A stretch of DNA of 11,935 bases. It comes from Ruminococcus flavefaciens. Lineage in GTDB: Bacteria; Bacillota; Clostridia; Oscillospirales; Ruminococcaceae. Where the stretch lies: assembly GCA_002350065.1 (NCBI GenBank), contig DEDQ01000021.1, forward strand, positions 15,765 to 27,699. The letters run 5' to 3'. The notes under the pieces are model-generated. The model worked only from the letters and a program-made list of their open reading frames with translations. It was not told the origin of the DNA and made no database searches. A program made the translations under genes and the position numbers. Below, piece by piece: positions 7,373-11,935 of this stretch (positions are counted from its first letter, which is position 1; the number at the start of each line of letters is the position of its first letter).

Positions 7373-9907
7373 TTATGAATTGATTATGAGCTTTCTCAGC
7401 ATGACCATATCGTATACGTCGATGATATCGTCGGGCAGAAGGTCAGCGATTACACACTCCTTTTCCGTAAGAGGTGTTTTTCCGAGAAGGTGCGAGCTGA
7501 GCTTAACGAGGTCGGCAACTCCGACCTCGCCGTCGGAGTTGATGTCGCCGGCAACTGTCTCAGGCTGCGAAGAACCGCTGCGGGTCGCGATAGCGAAGAA
7601 GTTCACGCACATATACGACTGTCCGTTGCCGCCGAGCGTAACACGTTCACCCTTCTTGACAGGCTTGTCGTAGATGTTGAACGTAACATCATTTGACGAT
7701 GTGAGGTATGTTCTCATATGGACGTAATCAGCGAGCCAGTCCGGAACCTTTTCAACTCTGCTGTCGAGAGCAACATGGAGAGTCATATCCTCTCCGGCGG
7801 TGAATGATACCGTGTCGCCTGTGAGCGCCTTAGCGTTGCACGCGGTCATGAGTATCTCTCCGCCGATGAGATTGGACTGTATCTCTGCGATAGTGAAATC
7901 GCGGTCACCGAATATCTTGGAGCCGGTATTGGCGTTTCTGCCGATATTCCACGAATCAGGGTCAGCGTCTGTTGAGATGTCGATATCTTTGAAGAGCTCG
8001 CCGCTGAGGGGCAGAGCGTCCTCGCCGAACGAGAAGTAACGCATATTGCTGAGGTTGTCCTCCGGAGATGAGAACCTGATAATGAGGTTGTGAGTGCCGG
8101 TTATGGTCGGGATACTGGTTTCGATGTCCTTATAGCTCGAGAAGCTGCTTCCGGGGAAATACGCCGTTGCGACGGGGTCTCCCTTTATCTCGTCGAGGAA
8201 GAACTCGAGCGTGCAGGCATTTCCGGACATTGTCGCGTAGAATGAACGCGCTCCGCCGCCGAATGCTATCTTGTTATATCTTACCCAGTCGCCGTTGCTG
8301 ATGCAGGCGATATTGTTCTGTCCGCCGGAGTGCTCCTCGGTAACGATGCCCTTCCAGTCGGCGTAGGAATCAGCTTCTATCCTGCTGAATGCAGAAACGG
8401 AGGGAATAGAGGGCTGAGGAGGCGTATCGCTCTCGGGTGAGAGTGTGACAACTCCCTCGGGGAACGAGTTGACGGTCAGGTCATTGATGTAGTATTCGAT
8501 GTTCATGTAGCCCTTGCCGCAGTAGTCGCCTGCGTAGTCAGAGTCGTCGTTCGGGTCGAGACCGCGTGCGAGCTCCCAGTCGTCAGCCATGCCGTCATAG
8601 TCGGAGTCTGTTATTTCCTTCTGAGTTATGCCGGCGGGGTAAGAATAGGTCACTCCGCATTTGATATTGTACTTGTTGAGGTCGGAAACAGAGCTATTGT
8701 ATGCGGCTGTACCTGAGCACTGACCGGTGCCGTTTTTAGTTTCGGCGGCGCACTGCTGGTCGATAGCTGTACGCTTGTCGGGAGCTATGCCGTTTCCGGC
8801 GAAGCTTATAACGTGCTCATATGAAGCCTCGGCGCTCTCGCATCCGACAGTCGAGGAGAGGTTTTCGCCGTTGAGACCTATCGTGAACGGGTAAGAGGTC
8901 TTGAGGTTATCCTTTGTTATGCCGATACCGTCCTTGACCTTGATGCCGTCCCAGTTGTTGTAGGTGATGCCGTTAATGGAGCCGTCCTTGTTGATGAGGC
9001 GGTTTCCGGAAACGTAGACCTTGAAATTCTGCGGATTTGTAGTGCTGTCAACGTTTATCCAGTTGTAGCCGCCGGTCGTGGAGTTTCCGGCTTTGAGAGT
9101 ATTGTTCACGTAGTTGACGTGTCCTATCGTGCCGTAAGCGGTCTGATAGCCCCAGTCGTAGATGATGTTGTTGGTAAAGTCGGCAACTCCTGTGCCGGGG
9201 ATTTTTCCGCGGAAGTTTCGCGATACGTTGTGGATTATGAGGTTGTGGTCGTAGGTGAGATTGCTGTTGCCCATCATGATCCCGAAGCCGTGAATGCCCT
9301 TGTCATGACCTCCCCACGAGTTTGCAGGTCCGATGACCGTATACTGCACAGTGTAGTTGGAGTTGTTGGAGTAAAGTCCCCACTGCTCGTCGGAAGCCCA
9401 GCCAATCGAGCAGTGGTCAACGATGCAGTTAGAGCCTTTCGAGCCGCCCCATGCGTCATTTCCGGAGCTCGTAGCATAGTACGGACCCGGACGCGAGCTG
9501 AGATAGCGGCAGATTATATTGTCTCCGCCGAAAGCCATTTTATAGTTTTTGAGAGTGATACCGGCGCCACCGGGAGCAGTCTGTCCCGCGATAGTTATGT
9601 TTCCGGCGCTTGAAACTGCGCTTTTGAGCTCGATAGTGCCGCCGACATCGAATACGACAATGCGTCCGGACTTGCTTACCGCATCGCGGAAGGAGCCCTC
9701 ACCGCTGTCGTTGAGGTTGGTAACGTGGTAGACCGAGCCGCCGCGTCCGCCGGTAGCATATTTGCCTCCGCCGACAGCTCCGGGGAAGGCAAGGAGATTT
9801 CCTGCGGCGCTTGCTGTGGGAGCTTTTGCCGCGGGGAAGCCTGCTCCCGCAAAGACGGTGACAAGACCGGTTATAGCGGCAGTCAGCCGCCGCATAGTTT
9901 TGTTCAT
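7373..9907 (-). CDS. Secreted dockerin-bearing PL1 pectate lyase with CBM6
   Basis: This 844-aa extracellular enzyme probably cleaves homogalacturonan by beta-elimination. A signal peptide covers about residues 1-35. The PL1 parallel beta-helix (about 37-480) shows DHCSIGWASDE at 164-174 with calcium-binding acids D164, D173 and E174, then D220-H221, and catalytic-type arginines R230 and R233 in NVSRNFRGK. An aspartate-rich DSDYDGMADDWE stretch (434-445) resembles the calcium loop common at the end of this PL1 subgroup. A CBM6-like carbohydrate-binding domain spans about 505-628. Residues 636-775 form a beta-rich module I cannot name, though similar modules accompany secreted pectinases. The type I dockerin is at 785-844; its second calcium loop is weak (L at position 3). 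ATG 9907 has AAGGAGG 8 bp upstream and begins the signal peptide; the longer frame to 9979 runs through the promoter. It faces the AraC operon divergently. Confidence 0.9.
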   Translation of the reverse strand: MNKTMRRLTAAITGLVTVFAGAGFPAAKAPTASAAGNLLAFPGAVGGGKYATGGRGGSVYHVTNLNDSGEGSFRDAVSKSGRIVVFDVGGTIELKSAVSSAGNITIAGQTAPGGAGITLKNYKMAFGGDNIICRYLSSRPGPYYATSSGNDAWGGSKGSNCIVDHCSIGWASDEQWGLYSNNSNYTVQYTVIGPANSWGGHDKGIHGFGIMMGNSNLTYDHNLIIHNVSRNFRGKIPGTGVADFTNNIIYDWGYQTAYGTIGHVNYVNNTLKAGNSTTGGYNWINVDSTTNPQNFKVYVSGNRLINKDGSINGITYNNWDGIKVKDGIGITKDNLKTSYPFTIGLNGENLSSTVGCESAEASYEHVISFAGNGIAPDKRTAIDQQCAAETKNGTGQCSGTAAYNSSVSDLNKYNIKCGVTYSYPAGITQKEITDSDYDGMADDWELARGLDPNDDSDYAGDYCGKGYMNIEYYINDLTVNSFPEGVVTLSPESDTPPQPSIPSVSAFSRIEADSYADWKGIVTEEHSGGQNNIACISNGDWVRYNKIAFGGGARSFYATMSGNACTLEFFLDEIKGDPVATAYFPGSSFSSYKDIETSIPTITGTHNLIIRFSSPEDNLSNMRYFSFGEDALPLSGELFKDIDISTDADPDSWNIGRNANTGSKIFGDRDFTIAEIQSNLIGGEILMTACNAKALTGDTVSFTAGEDMTLHVALDSRVEKVPDWLADYVHMRTYLTSSNDVTFNIYDKPVKKGERVTLGGNGQSYMCVNFFAIATRSGSSQPETVAGDINSDGEVGVADLVKLSSHLLGKTPLTEKECVIADLLPDDIIDVYDMVMLRKLIINS

Positions 9908-9950
9908 GTCATTATCCTCCTTAAAAAAGTGTAAATTTCCCATTAAACAC

Positions 9951-9979
9951 ATTATAGCATGGATCTCAACAAAAAGCAA
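9951..9979 (-). promoter_or_regulatory. Predicted sigma-A promoter of the PL1 pectate lyase gene
   Basis: On the minus strand TTGCTT (9974-9979) and a perfect TATAAT (9951-9956) are 17 bp apart, about 43 bp upstream of the ATG. The hexamers and spacer resemble those of the GH43 promoter. The hexamer CAAAAT lies 4 bp before the -35 box, the same placement as in the AraC-operon promoter. The remaining intergenic sequence (about 10000-10150) shows a mildly GC-rich stretch with no gene I can support. Confidence 0.75.
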
Positions 9980-10150
9980 TGAGATTTTGTGCTTGTTTTA
10001 TGACGTTTTGAATTCTATTCCCGTCAGTTTTGTGAGAGCTCGGACGCTTGAAGGACGCCGTTTTATTCTTCCGTTCGGTTATTTCCCTGTAGGTGCCGCG
10101 AGTGCTCCGTTCTGCCCTGCCTGGCGATTCCGAAGCTTTATCCAAAAAAT

Positions 10151-10180
10151 CAAAATGGAGCATTATTGAACAAAATGGAG
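10151..10180 (+). repeat. Two-copy direct repeat, candidate AraC-type operator
   Basis: The 10-mer CAAAATGGAG occurs at 10151-10160 and again at 10171-10180, start to start 20 bp, about two helix turns. The second copy abuts the -35 hexamer of the downstream operon. AraC-family proteins characteristically bind pairs of direct repeats spaced about 21 bp with the proximal site against or overlapping the -35 box, so this is a plausible autoregulatory site for the regulator at 10482. Binding itself is inference. Confidence 0.6.
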
Positions 10181-10209
10181 TTGAAAATCCAATTATATTA
10201 TGCTATACT
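10181..10209 (+). promoter_or_regulatory. Predicted sigma-A promoter of the AraC operon
   Basis: TTGAAA (10181-10186) and TATACT (10204-10209) are 17 bp apart. Transcription would start near 10215-10217, at the foot of the first leader hairpin, giving a leader of about 70 nt before the ATG at 10285. Confidence 0.72.
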
Positions 10210-10216
10210 ATCACAG

Positions 10217-10272
10217 GAGCCTTTTGGAAAAAGGCTCAAATCTATGCATAAAGGTTAGCGAAATCTAACTTT
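10217..10272 (+). promoter_or_regulatory. Two stem-loops in the leader of the AraC operon
   Basis: The first is a perfect 9-bp stem, GAGCCTTTT (10217-10225) with AAAAGGCTC (10229-10237) and a 3-nt loop, at the predicted 5' end of the mRNA. The second pairs AAGGTTAG (10251-10258) with CTAACTTT (10265-10272), 8 bp with one G-U, and ends one base before the GAGAGG ribosome binding site (10274-10279). Neither is followed by a T-run, so they look like mRNA-stabilising or translation-tuning structures rather than terminators. No known riboswitch is recognised. Confidence 0.45.
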
Positions 10273-10284
10273 TGAGAGGTAACA

Positions 10285-10485
10285 ATGAAAGGCAAGGATC
10301 TTATAAACATCGGTATTTTTTCGGCGATATATTTCGTCATCGTTTTTATCATCGTCATGCTCGGCATGATACCAATATTCCTGCCGCTGATGTCGGTACT
10401 TGTGCCGATATTCGGCGGTATCCTCGGCGGACCCCTCGGCAGGGCACTGATGAAGAAGCACTTCGAGAAGGCAGGCATAGCGTGA
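10285..10485 (+). CDS. 66-aa membrane protein, shortened ECF S-component-like (MptD/Trep_Strep)
   Basis: This 66-aa protein has a short polar start (MKGKDLINIGIF), a long hydrophobic region with one or two membrane spans (about residues 8-48), and a basic C-terminus (RALMKKHFEKAGIA). From memory, the first 45 or so residues resemble the N-terminus of MptD/Trep_Strep family ECF transporter S components, and the last 20 or so resemble the extreme C-terminus of the same proteins, which are normally near 190-200 aa. The central 120-130 residues appear missing, with the frame kept; the join would lie near GGILGGPLG. GAGAGG lies 5 bp before the ATG, and the stop overlaps the GTG of the AraC gene by 4 bp. 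A complete S component needs six helices, so substrate transport is unlikely. It may be a deletion remnant or a retained small membrane protein. Confidence 0.62.
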   Translation: MKGKDLINIGIFSAIYFVIVFIIVMLGMIPIFLPLMSVLVPIFGGILGGPLGRALMKKHFEKAGIA

Positions 10486-11462
10486 GCAGGGACATTTTCA
10501 AGGCTCTTGACAAAGCAGGATTCGGCGGTAACGTCCACGAAATAGCCGAGGAGGGCGACTGCCGGGTACTGCGGCTCGACGGCGAGGACGGCGAGGGCTT
10601 CATGACCATGTACCGCGTATTTGACGGGGTGTACCTGATGTACAACGACTTCCATATGCGCGGCTGCGTATCGAAGTATCAGAACAGCAAGACCGTCCTC
10701 TGCATCGACCACTGTCGCGAGGGGCGCATCGAGCATGAAAACTCCCTCGGCGAGCGCTACTACATGGAGGCGGGCGACCTGCGGATAGACAGACGCGCCC
10801 ACCACGAAGGACACGTGGAGCTGCCGCTGTCGCACTATCACGGCATCACTATTGGCTTTGTGCGCGGAGCGGCTGAGGAGTCGCTGAAGCGAGAAATGCC
10901 GTGGCTGCCGGTGGATATAAACACTCTCGCGGAGCGTTTCTGCTCGGGCGGCAAGGAGTTCGTCCTGCGCGGGAACGAAGCCATGAATCAGCTCTTTTCA
11001 CAGCTATACAATGCTCCGAAGAGCGTGCGGCTCAGCTATTTCAAGGTAAAGACGGCAGAGCTGCTGCTCATGCTCGCAGCGCTCGATATCTCGGACACTT
11101 CGGAACAAAGTCAGTATTTCCCTGCGAGACAGACCGAAAAAGTCAAGCAGATACACGCGCTGATAACCAGCTCTCTTGACAGGTCATACACGGTGGACGA
11201 GCTGTCGGCAAGGTTCGATATGCCGCCCGCGACGCTGAGAAAGGTGTTCAAAGCGGTTTACGGAGCGCCGATATACCAGTACATCAAAAGCTATAAAATG
11301 AAGGCTGCGGCTTCAATGCTGATATCCGAGAGCGGCTCGACAATCGCGGAGATAGCACAGCGGCTCGGATATGACAACGCATCTAAGTTTTCGGCAGCTT
11401 TCCGTGATGTAATAGGCGTTTCACCTCAAAATCACAGGAGGGATACCAATGGAAAAGGATAA
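10482..11462 (+). CDS. AraC-family transcriptional regulator
   Basis: This 326-aa DNA-binding regulator has an N-terminal sensing domain (about 40-150) with the IDHCREGRIE stretch at 75-84 and HYHGITI near 118-124, typical of a Firmicutes AraC group. The C-terminal AraC helix-turn-helix pair lies at about 220-318, with YTVDELSARFDMPPATLRKVFK as the first helix-turn-helix region and TIAEIAQRLGYDNASKFSAAFR as the second. Start GTG 10482 overlaps the TGA of the 66-aa gene (GTGA), with GAGAAGG about 10 bp upstream. A later ATG at 10602 also has a GAGGG before it and aligns with the start of the second regulator, but the extra 40 residues look like genuine family sequence. Its effector is unknown. 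It is the best candidate to bind the direct repeat before this operon and perhaps to act on the divergent PL1 gene. Confidence 0.88.
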   Translation: MSRDIFKALDKAGFGGNVHEIAEEGDCRVLRLDGEDGEGFMTMYRVFDGVYLMYNDFHMRGCVSKYQNSKTVLCIDHCREGRIEHENSLGERYYMEAGDLRIDRRAHHEGHVELPLSHYHGITIGFVRGAAEESLKREMPWLPVDINTLAERFCSGGKEFVLRGNEAMNQLFSQLYNAPKSVRLSYFKVKTAELLLMLAALDISDTSEQSQYFPARQTEKVKQIHALITSSLDRSYTVDELSARFDMPPATLRKVFKAVYGAPIYQYIKSYKMKAAASMLISESGSTIAEIAQRLGYDNASKFSAAFRDVIGVSPQNHRRDTNGKG

Positions 11463-11724
11463 AAACGGCGCGTTTGGTTGGCTGCTGAGCCGATCGGGCG
11501 AGCGCAAGCGAGAGTTCGTGCTCAGCATGATACTTGCGGCGCTGATAACCGTTCCGCTCGGTGCGGTCTGCTACGCGCTGATGATGTTCGGCTATGAGGA
11601 AAACTACAAGCGCACCGTCAACGCGACAAAAGCGCTGAACGCGGTCACTACCGAATATATCCGCCTCGGAAAGCAGTCGGCAACGGACAGCGAAATCGAG
11701 GAGGCGGCAAAGCGGTGCGGCTGA
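11449..11724 (+). CDS. 91-aa ABC-transporter-like fragment, internally shortened
   Basis: This 91-aa reading frame has AGGAGGG 6 bp before its ATG and overlaps the end of the AraC gene by 14 bp. It seems to be built of three pieces of an ABC exporter-type permease/ATPase. Residues 1-47 resemble the N-terminus, with one membrane span at about 23-46. Residues 48-71 (YEENYKRTVNATKALN and following) resemble the cytoplasmic loop before the EYI-G-EVIK region. Residues 72-91 (RLGKQSATDSEIEEAAKRCG) resemble the nucleotide-binding-domain segment following the Q-loop. Walker A, Walker B and the signature motif are all absent, so it cannot bind ATP as a transporter. Full-length relatives are near 580 aa. 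The family match is from memory; the missing motifs are seen directly. It is probably a pseudogene, although the frame is open. Confidence 0.6.
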   Translation: MEKDKNGAFGWLLSRSGERKREFVLSMILAALITVPLGAVCYALMMFGYEENYKRTVNATKALNAVTTEYIRLGKQSATDSEIEEAAKRCG

Positions 11725-11764
11725 CATCGAAAACGGACATATCCAACAGGTGGTGAGACAATGA
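11720..11764 (+). pseudogene. Possible C-terminal remnant of the ABC transporter in the +1 frame
   Basis: Shifting one base forward at the end of the 91-aa frame gives ADIENGHIQQVVRQ and a TGA at 11762-11764. IENGHI resembles the strand after the H-loop in ABC ATPases (of the type VIENGHIVEQGT). The TGA overlaps the next ATG (ATGA), the arrangement expected at a former gene end. The segment is short and the reading is tentative. Confidence 0.35.
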
Positions 11765-11935
11765 CGGGAACTCAGCTTTTTCCCGATATCAGGCTATTAT
11801 TCGGAGTTGTAAATGCTCATGCCGCCGACTGTGAAACGGAGATGAGCCTCTGTATCAGCGGCAGCTGCGAATACAGCGTCAATGGAGAATACTTCTATCT
11901 TACCGCGGGGAGCTGTATTATCAGAGGCGGCGCAC
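11761..11935 (+). CDS. Second AraC-like regulator, N-terminal part (cut by window end)
   Basis: The first 58 codons of a gene running past the window edge are visible. An AGGTGGTGAG stretch (11748-11757) precedes ATG 11761. The sequence aligns by eye with the sensing domain of the upstream AraC protein: MTGTQLFPDIRLLF against its residues 41-54, SLCISGSCEYS against its CIDHCREGRIEH, and YFYLTAGSCIIR against its YYMEAGDLRID. It is therefore probably a second AraC-family regulator, although the DNA-binding domain is not in view and the conserved CREG motif has diverged to SGSC. A different cupin-fold sensor is possible. Confidence 0.5.
   Translation, partial: MTGTQLFPDIRLLFGVVNAHAADCETEMSLCISGSCEYSVNGEYFYLTAGSCIIRGGA

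Noticed and set aside
9908..9979. 24-codon N-terminal extension of the pectate lyase
   Set aside because: The extra codons cover the -10 region and the ribosome binding site, and would bury the signal peptide.
9966..10169. Short open frames of 65 to 135 codons on both strands in the PL1/AraC intergenic region
   Set aside because: No ribosome binding site, no recognisable domain, and they overlap the PL1 promoter or the operator repeat.
10272..10481. Upstream extension of the AraC reading frame
   Set aside because: It overlaps the 66-aa gene in another frame and encodes a basic, unnatural-looking sequence; the GTG at 10482 is coupled to the upstream stop.
1..11935. CRISPR arrays, tRNA or rRNA genes, insertion sequences
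   Set aside because: No regularly spaced repeats, transposase motifs, inverted-repeat-bounded elements or recognisable RNA genes were seen on either strand.

Overview
The window looks like chromosomal DNA from a cellulosome-forming gut or rumen Firmicute, most likely a Ruminococcus-type Oscillospiraceae. The main reason is two large secreted polysaccharide-degrading enzymes that each end in a type I dockerin. Other support comes from AGGAGG-type ribosome binding sites, sigma-A-like promoters with 17-bp spacers, a Gram-positive style lipoprotein, and an AraC / ECF S-component / ABC-transporter gene set common in this group. The assignment rests on family recognition only; no database was searched.

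Layout. (1) 2-1959, + strand: a HAD-type nucleotidase of the YjjG kind fused to a NUDIX hydrolase, overlapping by 16 bp a TtcA-like PP-loop ATPase; a hairpin terminator follows at 1967-2006. (2) 2013-2375, - strand: a small zinc-ribbon, two-helix membrane protein, read divergently from region 3. (3) 2663-5443, + strand: a signal peptide, GH43 endo-arabinanase, lipocalin-like, ricin-like, unassigned and dockerin protein; terminator at 5462-5490. (4) 5489-7099, - strand: a YfbK-like von Willebrand A lipoprotein. (5) 7373-9907, - strand: a signal peptide, PL1 pectate lyase, CBM6, unassigned and dockerin protein. (6) 10285 to the end, + strand: a 66-aa membrane protein, an AraC-family regulator, a 91-aa ABC-transporter-like fragment, and the start of a second AraC-like regulator.

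How the genes fit together. The GH43 and PL1 proteins would both attack pectin: PL1 the homogalacturonan backbone, GH43 the arabinan side chains. Both would reach the same kind of cohesin through near-identical dockerins. Their promoters share a similar spacer and the same ATGCTATAAT ending, so joint expression is plausible. The AraC operon is transcribed divergently from the PL1 gene and carries a two-copy direct repeat against its -35 box, which is a good candidate operator.

The most unusual part is 10285-11764. The 66-aa protein reads like the start of an MptD/Trep_Strep-type ECF S component joined in frame to its C-terminal end. The 91-aa protein reads like the N-terminus, a mid-membrane segment and a nucleotide-binding-domain segment of an ABC transporter run together. 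A possible C-terminal piece continues in another frame. Both keep good ribosome binding sites and lie beside an apparently intact AraC regulator. Either this is a transporter locus collapsed by internal deletions with its regulators kept, or the shortened membrane proteins still have a role.
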